A DNA stretch of 64,000 bases from Limosilactobacillus urinaemulieris (GTDB lineage Bacteria > Bacillota > Bacilli > Lactobacillales > Lactobacillaceae), in contig NZ_JABUXR010000012.1 of the NCBI RefSeq assembly GCF_014838745.1, positions 1 to 64,000 on the forward strand, written 5' to 3'. Below the pieces are notes generated by a model. The model was not told the DNA's origin and made no database searches. It was given only the letters and a program-made list of their open reading frames with translations. Of the stretch, positions 25,560 to 35,496 are shown piece by piece. How positions within the stretch are numbered: the stretch's first letter is position 1; the number at the start of each line of letters is the position of its first letter. Made by a program: the position numbers and the translations under genes.

Positions 25560-28500
25560 CTAGTCTTCCTTCTTCTTACCTAACTTGGTAAAGCCGAAGA
25601 GCCCGGCTAGACTTGCAGCAGCTAAGGCAACTACACCAAGACTAGCGTTGTTTTCATTACCAGTTTGTGGTAATTGAGCTGCTTGCTTATTAGCATTAGT
25701 CCGAACAGCATTCTTACCATTTAGACCAGTGGCAGAAATCTTTGCACCATTTGATTGACTTGTTGTAGTACCAGTTACTGAACCGGCTTGACTACCATTA
25801 TTATTAGTAGCTTCACCTGAACCATTATCAATGGTACTACCGTTGTTACCTGATTGTTCATTCTGGTTATCTGAACTAGTAGCAACCTTAATTCCATTAA
25901 TAGCAGCGATTCCTGCATTCATTGCATTGTTTACTTCAGCGGCATTATCAACACTATCAATGTTCTTCTTAGCGGTGTCAGCAATTACGACCTCATTCTT
26001 CAGATCGGCCTTTTCCTGATCGCTTAAGTTACTTGCATCAATTTCAGCATCCTTGTTCTTAGCAGCCTGATCAATTGCGTCCTTAGCAGCATCCTTGGCA
26101 TCAGTGATGCTTGGAATATTAATGTTGTTAATCTTCTGAACACCATTATTTTGTGCCTGTTCAACCTGGCTTGCTGTTGTTGCATTATTGATTGCTTGCT
26201 TAGCCTCATTAGCAGCCTGGTCAACTTGCTTATTCAAGTCAACAGCTTGATCAGCGGTAATGGTACCAGCATTTTGAGCAGCCTTAATAGCATCCTTCTT
26301 GGCTGCAGCAGCATTATCAATGACAGTATTGGCAGCATTCTTAGCATCCGTCAGGTTAGTAGTTGGAACAGATGGAATCTTAATATTATTAATGTTATCA
26401 ATACCATTGTTCTGTGCCGTAGTTACTTCATCAGTAGTCGTAGCCTTAGCAATGTTATCCTTAGCTGTTTGTACTTGTTGATCAACTTGCTGATCTAAGG
26501 CTTGCTTTTCAGCATCAGTTAATGGTGATTTAGCAATTTCAGCCTTCTTACCAGCGGCAGCGTTATCAATTGCTGCATTAGCAACATCCTTGTCAATTGC
26601 TAATTGACCGTTATCAGCAGCCTTCTTAACATCACTGTCAGTATTAGCATTATTGATCGCTTCTTGGGCAGTCTTAGCATCCTGATCAATTGCGTCCTTA
26701 GCTGCTTGCTTTTGGTCATTAGTCAAGTTAGTATCTTGATCAATTGCCTTCTTAGCATTATCAACAGCATTCTTAAGGTCAGTTGTTGCTTTGGCCTTAG
26801 CATCTGAAGTTTCTGGGATAGCAATCTTGTTGATGCTATCAATGCCATCGTTCTGTGCCTTAGTTACCTCAGCATCAGTTGAAGCATCATCAATCGCCTT
26901 GTTAGCAGCTGTTTGGGCGTCACTAACTTGCTTCTTCAAGGCAGTCTTTTCGTCTGATGTCAAGTTGGAATTGTCAATTGCCTGATTCTTGGCATCGGCA
27001 GCCTTAGCAACCGCATCCTTAGCTTCCTGTTGCTTCTCAGCCAAACTTGGAACCTTGATGTTGTTAATATCATTCAAGCCCTTAGTTTCAGCATCCTTAA
27101 CAGCATCATTAGTTGTTGCATCCTTGATTGCTTTAGTAGCATCATCCGCAGCTTGATTTACCTGATCAGTCAAATCTTGTTTCTCTTGATCAGACAAGTT
27201 CTTAGCATTATTGATCTCATCAATCTTAGCATCCTTAGCAGTTTCGATTGCATTAGTTGCATCATCTTGAGCATCATTTAAGGTTGGGATAAACAAGTTA
27301 GTGATTTGGTCAATTGCATTGTCCCGAGTTGCTGCCACTACGTCATTAGTCGTAGTGGCTGGATCATTAATCTTAGCAATTGCTTCATCAGCAATCTTAT
27401 TAACCTGATCAGTTAAACTCTTTTGTTGATCTGCATTTAAGTTCTTAGCATCACTAATTTGCTTGTTTTTAGATTCTTGAACCTGCTTGATGGCATTGAT
27501 TGCTTCTTGCTTAGTTTCATCAAGACCAGGAACAGTTACATTAGTAATCTCTTGAATACCCTTGTTTTGGGCATCAGTTACAGCATCGTTAGTAGTTGCC
27601 TTAGCGATGTTGTCCTTAGCAGTGTTGGCTGCATCGGTTGCCTTGCTAATCAAATCTTGCTTCTCATTTTGAGATAAGTTAGAAGCATTGTTAATTTCAT
27701 TAGTCTTATTAGTTAATGCATTATCGATAGCGTTATTAGCTGCTTTCTTTGCATCATCTAAGTTAGTGAAGTTAACGCCCTTGATTGAGTTAACACCATC
27801 TTCTTCAGCCTTCTTAACAGCATCATTAGTAGTTGCACTATTGATGTTGTCTTTTGCAGTCTTAGCGGCATCAGTTGCCTCCTTAACCAAATCTTGCTTT
27901 TCTTGATTACTCAAGTTAGAAGCATTATTGATTTCGTTAGTCTTAGACTTCAATACGTCATCAATTGCTTGGTTAGCATTAGTCTTAGCACTATCAAGAC
28001 TTGGAATCTTCACATCTTCAATGTTCTTAACACCAGTATCTGCAGCTTGTTTAGCTTCATCATTGGTCTTAGCATTGTTGACATTGTTAATAGCATCGGT
28101 GGCAGCCTTAGTAGCATCATTAATTAATTGTTGCTTTTCATCATTTGACAAGTTAGAAGCATTGTTAATTTCATCCTTCTTCTTATCTAAGGTCTTATTA
28201 ATTAAATCGGTGCTTTCCTTCTTGATGTCAGACAACCCCGGAACAGTAACATCGGCAATTGCCTTTTCACCATTAGTTTCAGCTGCTGCTACATCTGAAT
28301 TAGTGGTTGCATTATTGATCTTATCCTTAGCGGTATTAGCAGCATCGGTGGCTTGCTTGATCAAATCTTGCTTTTCTTGATCGGTAATGTTAGTAGCACT
28401 CTTGATTTCATTTGTCTTGTTTTGAAGAGCCTTATCAATTGCAGCAATAGCATTGTCCTTAACAGAAGAAGCAGTTGGAATATTAATGTTATTAATAGCC

Positions 28501-29207
28501 TTAACACCAGCTTCTTGAGCTGTCGTTACTTCTGTTGGAGTAGTTGCATTGGCGATATTTTGCTTAGCATTCTCACCAGTTTCCTTGATTAAATCAATCA
28601 AGGCCTTTTGCTCATCAGTAGTTAATGGAGAGTTAGCAATTTCTTTGTTCTTACCAGCTGCCGCATCGTCAATTGCAGCATTGGCAACTGTCTTATCGAT
28701 AGCAAGCTTACCATCATTGATTGCATTGTTGACATCAGTATCATTCTTAGCATCATCGATTGCCTTTTGAGCATTCTTGGCGTCGTTATCAATTTGATCC
28801 TTAGCTGCTTGCTTTTGATCATCAGTTAAGTTGGTATCTTGATCGATTGCTGCCTTAGCTGCATCAACAGCATTAGTTAAATCAGCAGTAGCTTTTTCCT
28901 TAGAAGTTGATTTAGTTGGAATCTCGATATTTTGGATATTTGAAATTCCAGTATTCTTAGCATTGGTTACTGCAATATTAGTTTTAGCATTATCAATTGC
29001 AGTATCCGCTGCATTTTGAGCAGTAGTTACTTCTTGTTTCAAAGCAGCTTTTTCTTCATCAGTTAAGCTTGATGCTGCATCAATTGCTTGATTCTTTTTA
29101 GTAGCTTCTTGAGCTACGGCTTCCTTTGCGGCAGTTTTAACTGCTGATTCAGCTGGGACTGAAATCTTGTTGATATTGCCAACACCTGTTTCTTGAGCAC
29201 TCTTCAC
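25560..29207 (-). CDS. LPXTG adhesin, C-terminal part (cut off by frameshift): DUF1542 repeats and wall anchor
   Basis: About 14 DUF1542-type helical repeats (each about 75 residues: Ala/Asn/Asp/Lys-rich helices ending in a phrase such as INNIKVPSL), then a Ser/Asn/Gly-rich linker and a C-terminal sorting signal LPQTG, hydrophobic segment and KLGKKKED. It is the continuation of the upstream reading frame 29204-33583, separated from it by a 5-bp duplication at 29245-29254. The GTG at 29207 overlaps the premature TGA (GTGA) but has no ribosome site, so independent expression is doubtful. Without a signal peptide this part cannot be exported alone. Internal modules are duplicated (see findings). 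Confidence 0.85.
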   Translation of the reverse strand: MKSAQETGVGNINKISVPAESAVKTAAKEAVAQEATKKNQAIDAASSLTDEEKAALKQEVTTAQNAADTAIDNAKTNIAVTNAKNTGISNIQNIEIPTKSTSKEKATADLTNAVDAAKAAIDQDTNLTDDQKQAAKDQIDNDAKNAQKAIDDAKNDTDVNNAINDGKLAIDKTVANAAIDDAAAGKNKEIANSPLTTDEQKALIDLIKETGENAKQNIANATTPTEVTTAQEAGVKAINNINIPTASSVKDNAIAAIDKALQNKTNEIKSATNITDQEKQDLIKQATDAANTAKDKINNATTNSDVAAAETNGEKAIADVTVPGLSDIKKESTDLINKTLDKKKDEINNASNLSNDEKQQLINDATKAATDAINNVNNAKTNDEAKQAADTGVKNIEDVKIPSLDSAKTNANQAIDDVLKSKTNEINNASNLSNQEKQDLVKEATDAAKTAKDNINSATTNDAVKKAEEDGVNSIKGVNFTNLDDAKKAANNAIDNALTNKTNEINNASNLSQNEKQDLISKATDAANTAKDNIAKATTNDAVTDAQNKGIQEITNVTVPGLDETKQEAINAIKQVQESKNKQISDAKNLNADQQKSLTDQVNKIADEAIAKINDPATTTNDVVAATRDNAIDQITNLFIPTLNDAQDDATNAIETAKDAKIDEINNAKNLSDQEKQDLTDQVNQAADDATKAIKDATTNDAVKDAETKGLNDINNIKVPSLAEKQQEAKDAVAKAADAKNQAIDNSNLTSDEKTALKKQVSDAQTAANKAIDDASTDAEVTKAQNDGIDSINKIAIPETSDAKAKATTDLKNAVDNAKKAIDQDTNLTNDQKQAAKDAIDQDAKTAQEAINNANTDSDVKKAADNGQLAIDKDVANAAIDNAAAGKKAEIAKSPLTDAEKQALDQQVDQQVQTAKDNIAKATTTDEVTTAQNNGIDNINNIKIPSVPTTNLTDAKNAANTVIDNAAAAKKDAIKAAQNAGTITADQAVDLNKQVDQAANEAKQAINNATTASQVEQAQNNGVQKINNINIPSITDAKDAAKDAIDQAAKNKDAEIDASNLSDQEKADLKNEVVIADTAKKNIDSVDNAAEVNNAMNAGIAAINGIKVATSSDNQNEQSGNNGSTIDNGSGEATNNNGSQAGSVTGTTTSQSNGAKISATGLNGKNAVRTNANKQAAQLPQTGNENNASLGVVALAAASLAGLFGFTKLGKKKED

Positions 29208-32200
29208 TGCTTCATTAGTCTTAGCACTATCAATTGCAGTATTCGCATCGCATCATCTTGAGCCTTGGTTACATCCTGCTTTAAGGCAGCCTTTTCTTCA
29301 TCAGTTAAGTTTGAAGCATCAATGGCTTGGTTCTTTTCATCAGCAGCTTTTGCTACAGCATCTTTTGCTTCCTGCTTTACTGCTGATTCAGTTGGTACTG
29401 GAATAGCATCGATCGCGTCAGCACCAGCTTGACCTGCTTGAGCAGCTTCATCATTAGTAGTGGCTTGAGCAACTTTGTCTTTAGCCTCATTTGCGGCAGT
29501 GTTAGCTTTATTAGTTAATTCAGTCTTTTCATCAGTGGTTAAGTTTTGTGCAGCATCAATTGAATTTAACTTCTTAGTTAAAGCATCATCAATTGCTTTA
29601 TTCGCTGCATCTTTTGCATCAGCTAAGCTAGTTGGAACAACCTTTCCAATTTCAGTAACGCCGTCTTGACCTGCTTTGGCTACGTCTACATTGGTCGTTG
29701 CTTTATCGATATTATCCTTGGCAGTGTTAGCTGCGGTAGTTGCCTTGTTAATCAAAGATTGCTTTTCAGTGTCACTAAGGTTATTAGCCTGATTAATAAG
29801 TTCTTTTTGACTAGCAAGAGCATCATCTACTGCCTTGGTTGCTTCTTGTTTGGCATCGTCTAAGCTTGGCACAGTAACTTTGTTGATATTTTCAATACCT
29901 GTATTCTTGGCAGTAGTTACATCACTAGTAGTCGTTGCGTTCTTAATATCATCTTTGGCCTTATTAGCTGCTTGAGTTGCTTCATTAATCAAACTAGTCT
30001 TTTGATCTTGATCAATGTTAGTTGCTTGATTAATTTCTGTAGTTTTATCTTTTAGTTCATTATTAATTGCAGCAGTTGCATCAGTTTTTGCAGTTTCAAG
30101 ATTGGTAGTACCGTTCAAATCACTAATAGCATCTTTGATAGTCTTTACGGCATTATCTACTTCAGCTTGAGTGGCATTTTGCTTATTTAAAATACTTTGA
30201 CCAGCAGTGATTGCATTAGTAAGTGCTTCTTGTTTAGCTTGATCAGCATCAGTGTAATCACTAGTTTGTTTAGCGTCATTAGCAGCAGCTATAGCCTTAT
30301 TAAGGGCATCAGTATTGGTTGCCTCACCCTTCAAATTACCTTTAGCAGTGGTAATTGCATCTAAAGCACCCTTGATTTGATCAGCTGTTGCATTGGTATT
30401 ATCCAATACTGCTTGACCATCAGTAATTGCTTTGTTGTAAGCTTCTTGGGCTTCATCAGTGCCGTTGTAGAAAGCAGGTGTCTCTCGTACAGTTGGTGCT
30501 TCCTTAACAGCAGCTTCAAGAGCAGCCTTGTTAGCGGCATCTGTTTTGGTATCACCATTTAACTTACTGTTTGCTTCCTCAAGTTTTTGCAATGCTTGAT
30601 CTACTTGATCCTGGGTTGCATCAGTGTTATCCAAAACTGACTTTGCATTAGTAACTGCATTGTCGTAAGCAGTCTTTTGAGCTTCATCAGCGTTAGTGTA
30701 GTTATTACTTGCCTTTACAGTATCAGAATTCTTAACTGCTGTTTCAAGAGCAGCCTTATTAGTTGCCTGACCATCTAAAGCAGACTTGGCAGTATTGATT
30801 GCAGTTAATGCATCAGTAAGACTCTTTACTGTAGGGTTTGGTGCCTTTAGAGCATCACTACCTGCAGTAATTGCATCTTTATATGCCTTTTGCTTTGCAG
30901 AATCGGCATTGTAATATGCTGCCGTTTTTTCGGTGGCTGGTGCAGCATTCACAGCATCCTGAAGAGCCTGCTTTGCACTATTAAGATCACCATTTAAGCC
31001 ACTCTTAGCGGTAGTAATTTTAGTAATTGCATCTTGAATTTGGTCTGAAGTAGCAGCTGAATTATTTAATACATCTTGGCCGTTTGTGATTGCATTAGTA
31101 TATGCTGTTTTCTCATTTGTACCAGCTGAAGTAAAGTTAGTTGAAGCTTTAACTGTTGGCGCTTCATTAACTAAGTCTTGCAATTCAGTCTTGTAAGAAT
31201 CCGCCATCCAGTCGTTAACTGACTTTGGCCCTTGAGTATCAGCCTTAACAAAGTCCTTAGCAGCATATACAGAAACTTGGTCACCATCATTTAACTTACC
31301 AAGGTTTACAGAGAAGTTACCGTTAGCATCTGTTTTAGCAGAATATGGTTCAGCGGTTGATGTTGGGTCACCTGTTTCATTCGCAGTCCAAAGAGTTTGT
31401 GAATCTGTTGGAGCAACTTGATGAACTTGACCATTTACTGAAATATAAACATAAGCGCCCTTCTTATCAACGGTATTAGCACTACCACTCATGGTGTATG
31501 TGCCGTCAGCATTCTTAACAAACTTAACGCCAGAAAGGTTAACTTCTTCACCAGCAGCAACTAAATTAATCTTGTTTTTAGCATTATTTCCAGCAGTTCT
31601 AGTTTCTGTAGTTGTAGCTTCATCGTAACTAGTTACCTTAGTGACAGTTGGAGTACCATCACTAGCATAAGTAATGTCGATTTCACCGATTGGTTGACCA
31701 TCAGCTGAAGTCTTTACACCAGTAAATTGGACTTTCCCGTTCTTAATTGCAGTGGCACCATCTGGCATTGAAATGTTGAATAGTTCTGGCTGAGTTGAAG
31801 TAAAGGTACTACCACTACCAAGTGATACACCAGTAGCTTGGGTACCATCACCAGTTACATCAAAGGTACCATGGTGACTGATAGCGATTGTTGAATTTCC
31901 ATTTGAAGTAACAACTGAACCCTTGTAATCACCCATGTTAGTAGCATTAACCTTGAATGAACCACCATTAACATTGATGGCAGCATTACCGTTGATGTAA
32001 ACCGGATCATCCCAACCTTGAGAGCGGTAATAAGGTGTACCATCAGAATTAATGTTCAAATTACCATTAACGTTAATCGTTGCACCAGAATTCAAGTAAA
32101 GAGCACCAGAAAGGTACTTATCTTCGGTATTCTTTGTCAAGTTAATGTCTAGGTTACCACCCTGATCAATGTTCAAAGTAGTATCACCATTTGAAGCAAT

Positions 32201-33583
32201 CCCACGGGCAATGCTATCCATACTCATCCCATTAAGTTGTTCTGGGCCATTTTGAGTATGTGGATTTAAGGAAACTTGAGCACCATTCTTAACGTTGATC
32301 GTTGTTGTTCCCCTATCAACTTCAAGAACATTCGAGTTAGTAGTAGTTAAGGTGACATTACTACCAGAATTAAAGTTAACTGTGTTCGTTCCAGCAGCAA
32401 ATTGAATTACCTGTTGAGTATTACCACCCTGGCTGGCTTGAGACTTATTATTTAGCGGACTGATATATGAACCCACTGAATGAGCAGTAACATTACCATC
32501 AAAGTTAACTGTCGTGTTATATCCAGAATCAGTATAAATTAATTGTGACCCGGTATAGTTAACATTATCAAAAGTATATGATCCAGCACTTCTAACAATA
32601 CCGTAATAACTTCTACCATATAAGTCTAAGTCTTTGAAAGTAACTCCATAATCGTTACTGTACATATTGAAGCCATAACCGTTAAAGTCTACAGTATAGT
32701 GCTTACCATCAGCAGATTGAATTATGATGTTACGTTTATTAGAAATATTGGTATTGGTGTAGTTGCTATTAGTCTTTTCTCCTAGATCAATATCTTTCCC
32801 AATATTAATAGTCGTAGCAGTTCCCTTTTGAATTTCATCAATCAATTCTTGAGCAGTATTAACAGTTACTGTATTTTCATCATTAGTAGCCGCCTTCGTT
32901 TGCACTAAGGAAGCCTTCGCTGCTTGGGCCTTCAGAACGCTGCCCTTAGTAAGGTTTAAATTAGTAGTTTCGTTATCGTCAGCCTTAGCGTCATTGCTTT
33001 CTTCATCCTTTACAGCTGTTTGATCAGTCGTGGTTGATTGATCCTTAACAGTGGTTGAAGTGCTTTCGTCCGCTGTTGCCTTCTTTGCTGAAGTGGCCTG
33101 ATCATTATTTGCCTTAGCAACTTGATCTTCAGAAGTTTGGTCGGTCTTTGATTCAGTAGCTGTCTGCTTGTCGGCATTCGTTTGAGTCTTGGCACTATCA
33201 GAAGCATCTGTCTTCGCATCAACACTTGTCTGTTCTTCAGTCTTTGTTTGCGCTTGAGCAGTAGTTTGATCACCAGATTGTGCAGGTGTCGTTGTCTTAG
33301 CTGATGATTCAGTTGTGGCTTGGTCAGTCTTAGCGGTCAAAGTAACCTGCTTCTGATCAACTAAGGATGACCCCCCCTCATTGGTTTTCTGGGTGTCAGC
33401 TGCCTGATCGCCGGCATTAGTAGTATCAGCGTGAGCGACTAGCTGTCCACCGCCATATACACTGAAAGTTACCCCTAAAAGGACAGAAGCAACACCAACA
33501 TTTAACTTTCGTAAGCCAAACCGTTGCTTTTCGTTCTTCCGATTCTTGCTTGCAATTAATTTCCGGTTATTCTTTGATACCAT
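29204..33583 (-). CDS. YSIRK-type adhesin, N-terminal part (frameshifted before the wall anchor)
   Basis: A surface protein with a YSIRK-like signal peptide (RFGLRKLNVGVASVLLG, cleavage probably after AHA near residue 52), a Thr/Lys/Asp/Gln-rich low-complexity region (to about 215), a beta-helical pectate-lyase-like adhesive domain (about 230-640), an extracellular beta domain, five FIVAR-type repeats (about 800-1170) and three and a half DUF1542 repeats. The frame ends at a TGA created by a GATGC duplication; beyond it the repeat pattern resumes in another frame. Without that duplication one protein of about 2672 residues with an LPXTG anchor would result. As it stands the product would be secreted, not anchored. 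GGGGAGG precedes the ATG. Confidence 0.88.
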   Translation of the reverse strand: MVSKNNRKLIASKNRKNEKQRFGLRKLNVGVASVLLGVTFSVYGGGQLVAHADTTNAGDQAADTQKTNEGGSSLVDQKQVTLTAKTDQATTESSAKTTTPAQSGDQTTAQAQTKTEEQTSVDAKTDASDSAKTQTNADKQTATESKTDQTSEDQVAKANNDQATSAKKATADESTSTTVKDQSTTTDQTAVKDEESNDAKADDNETTNLNLTKGSVLKAQAAKASLVQTKAATNDENTVTVNTAQELIDEIQKGTATTINIGKDIDLGEKTNSNYTNTNISNKRNIIIQSADGKHYTVDFNGYGFNMYSNDYGVTFKDLDLYGRSYYGIVRSAGSYTFDNVNYTGSQLIYTDSGYNTTVNFDGNVTAHSVGSYISPLNNKSQASQGGNTQQVIQFAAGTNTVNFNSGSNVTLTTTNSNVLEVDRGTTTINVKNGAQVSLNPHTQNGPEQLNGMSMDSIARGIASNGDTTLNIDQGGNLDINLTKNTEDKYLSGALYLNSGATINVNGNLNINSDGTPYYRSQGWDDPVYINGNAAINVNGGSFKVNATNMGDYKGSVVTSNGNSTIAISHHGTFDVTGDGTQATGVSLGSGSTFTSTQPELFNISMPDGATAIKNGKVQFTGVKTSADGQPIGEIDITYASDGTPTVTKVTSYDEATTTETRTAGNNAKNKINLVAAGEEVNLSGVKFVKNADGTYTMSGSANTVDKKGAYVYISVNGQVHQVAPTDSQTLWTANETGDPTSTAEPYSAKTDANGNFSVNLGKLNDGDQVSVYAAKDFVKADTQGPKSVNDWMADSYKTELQDLVNEAPTVKASTNFTSAGTNEKTAYTNAITNGQDVLNNSAATSDQIQDAITKITTAKSGLNGDLNSAKQALQDAVNAAPATEKTAAYYNADSAKQKAYKDAITAGSDALKAPNPTVKSLTDALTAINTAKSALDGQATNKAALETAVKNSDTVKASNNYTNADEAQKTAYDNAVTNAKSVLDNTDATQDQVDQALQKLEEANSKLNGDTKTDAANKAALEAAVKEAPTVRETPAFYNGTDEAQEAYNKAITDGQAVLDNTNATADQIKGALDAITTAKGNLKGEATNTDALNKAIAAANDAKQTSDYTDADQAKQEALTNAITAGQSILNKQNATQAEVDNAVKTIKDAISDLNGTTNLETAKTDATAAINNELKDKTTEINQATNIDQDQKTSLINEATQAANKAKDDIKNATTTSDVTTAKNTGIENINKVTVPSLDDAKQEATKAVDDALASQKELINQANNLSDTEKQSLINKATTAANTAKDNIDKATTNVDVAKAGQDGVTEIGKVVPTSLADAKDAANKAIDDALTKKLNSIDAAQNLTTDEKTELTNKANTAANEAKDKVAQATTNDEAAQAGQAGADAIDAIPVPTESAVKQEAKDAVAKAADEKNQAIDASNLTDEEKAALKQDVTKAQDDAMRILQLIVLRLMKQ

Positions 33584-33858
33584 TGAATATCCTCCCCTAA
33601 TTGTTAACTACAACAAAATCGATTACTTACTCCAAAATTAGTTACTTATGATTAACTAATCATACTATCAGTCAATAAACTAATAGTTAATTTATACTTT
33701 CTTCGTAAAGCAATCGATTATCCTATATTTCATTTCCTTTTGATAAACATTTTCCTGATTAGTAAATCGAAAAATTTTTTCAAAATTACTACACAATTAG
33801 TTTAACTTATTGGTAACTTATAAGCAATTAACTTTGCTTACTATCAATTAGTCCTAAA

Positions 33859-33906
33859 TAAAAAAACAATTCAGAGGTATCAGTTTAACTAAATCTCTGA
33901 ATTGCT
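33859..33906 (-). terminator. Terminator of the DEAD-box helicase gene
   Basis: CAATTCAGAG pairs with CTCTGAATTG, followed on the minus strand by a T7 run. The AT-rich 33600-33858 between it and the adhesin holds the adhesin promoter region but no box I could assign with confidence, and no ORF. Confidence 0.85.
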
Positions 33907-33929
33907 TTAAATATTAAATCTCAGTTAGT

Positions 33930-35432
33930 CTAATCTTCCCGATGACGGATATTAAACGCATGTCGACTAGAATGATTACTACCATGATTATCATGACGCC
34001 GGGAACGACTCCGACCACCGTTGTTATGCCGACGGTGACCATAGTTATTATGGCGATGATCTCGTGGACCACGATAACCATGTCCTGAGCGTCCATTACG
34101 GTGATTCCGCCGTGGCAATGGCCGTTCTGGTGTGATTTTAACTGGCACATCACTGGCTGGTTCCTTGGTCATTTCGTTCAGTAACGCAGCAACCAAATCA
34201 GTAGCATTGTGGGTTGCTAATAACTTCTCTGCAGACTCTTGGTACCGTTCCGTGGAATCTTGAGAAATCAGCTCATCAATATCATTAAAAGCACTGGCAA
34301 CTTGCCCCTTAAAGGCTTCTTCGGCCGTTGGTGGCTTTAATGGGAGCATCCGAACCCGGGTTAATTTTTCGATTTCACGCAGGTAATCCATTTCATTTGG
34401 TGTAACAAATGTTAAAGAAACACCATGATGTCCGGCACGACCAGTCCGGCCAATTCGGTGAACATAGCTATCTGGATCTGACGGAATATCGTAGTTGTAT
34501 ACGTGGGTCACTCCTGAAATATCCAATCCCCGCGCTGCCACATCGGTTGCAACAAGGATATCCAGTTCACCACGTTTGAATTGCTTCATGATCTTAGTTC
34601 GCCGATCCTGACTTAGATCACCATGGATCCCGGCTGCATTATAGCCACGAGCAATTAGCCCCCGTGATAATTCATCAACCCGGCGCTTAGTCCGACCAAA
34701 AACAATGGTAAGATCTGGATCCTGAACATCAATCAGCCGAGTCATAATATCAAACTTTTCGTAGTCCCGAGCTTTAACGTAATATTGATCAACTAAATCA
34801 GTTGTTAATTCCTTTGCTTTAATCCGCACCATTGTCGGGTCAGTCATAAACTTAACCCCGATCTTCTTAATTTCTGGTGGCATTGTAGCGGAGAATAAGA
34901 GTGTTTGCCGATTAGCAGGTGTTTGGTTGATAATTGCTTCAATATCATCCAAAAATCCCATATTCAGCATTTCATCCGCTTCATCGAGCACTAATGTTTT
35001 GATGTGGTCTAGCTTTACCGTATGGCGGTTCAGGTGATCACGGAGTCGTCCCGGCGTCCCCACAAGGATTTGCGGGTGTTGCTTTAAGTTCCGGATTTGG
35101 CGACGGATATCAGCCCCACCGTATACAACCTGCACCCGGACATGCTTATCTTTCCCTAAACGGAATAGTTCCTCTTGGGTTTGGATCGCTAATTCCCGAG
35201 TTGGCGAGATGATAATTGCTTGGACATTAGGGTTATCCGTATCAACGTGTTCAATAATTGGCAACCCAAACGCAGCTGTTTTCCCTGTACCTGTCTGTGC
35301 TTGACCAATTACGTCTTGTCCCTTTAATACCATTGGAATGGTTTGTTCTTGAATTGGTGTTGCTTCTTCATAACCACTCCGTTTGATTGCCTTTAATAAA
35401 CTATCTGACAATCCTAATTCACTAAACTTCAA
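33930..35432 (-). CDS. cshA: DEAD-box RNA helicase (CshA-type)
   Basis: ATP-dependent RNA helicase for ribosome assembly and mRNA decay. The 500 residues show the Q motif (EATPIQEQTIP), AQTGTGKT, VLDEADEML, SATMPPE and HRIGRTGRAG. The last 60 residues form a basic Arg/His/Asn/Gly-rich tail that likely binds RNA. Length and tail suit CshA-type enzymes. AGGAGG lies upstream of the ATG, directly after a hairpin (35453-35488), which could modulate expression. Confidence 0.93.
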   Translation of the reverse strand: MKFSELGLSDSLLKAIKRSGYEEATPIQEQTIPMVLKGQDVIGQAQTGTGKTAAFGLPIIEHVDTDNPNVQAIIISPTRELAIQTQEELFRLGKDKHVRVQVVYGGADIRRQIRNLKQHPQILVGTPGRLRDHLNRHTVKLDHIKTLVLDEADEMLNMGFLDDIEAIINQTPANRQTLLFSATMPPEIKKIGVKFMTDPTMVRIKAKELTTDLVDQYYVKARDYEKFDIMTRLIDVQDPDLTIVFGRTKRRVDELSRGLIARGYNAAGIHGDLSQDRRTKIMKQFKRGELDILVATDVAARGLDISGVTHVYNYDIPSDPDSYVHRIGRTGRAGHHGVSLTFVTPNEMDYLREIEKLTRVRMLPLKPPTAEEAFKGQVASAFNDIDELISQDSTERYQESAEKLLATHNATDLVAALLNEMTKEPASDVPVKITPERPLPRRNHRNGRSGHGYRGPRDHRHNNYGHRRHNNGGRSRSRRHDNHGSNHSSRHAFNIRHRED

Positions 35433-35445
35433 ATATGTTCCTCCT

Positions 35446-35488
35446 AAAAATTACCAGCCGACTAAACAAGCTCTGTCTGTCGGCTGGT
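35446..35488 (-). terminator. Hairpin between murF and the helicase gene
   Basis: ACCAGCCGAC pairs perfectly with GTCGGCTGGT and is followed on the minus strand by AATTTTT, which is immediately followed by the AGGAGG of the helicase gene. It works as a terminator for murF or as a leader attenuator for the helicase. Confidence 0.7.
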
Positions 35489-35496
35489 CTTGCTAT

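Noticed and set aside
27928-28380. 150-codon and other plus-strand ORFs opposite the adhesin repeats
   Set aside because: Low-complexity Ser/Leu/Ala products arise mechanically from the complement of Asn/Asp/Ala-rich repeats; no ribosome sites.
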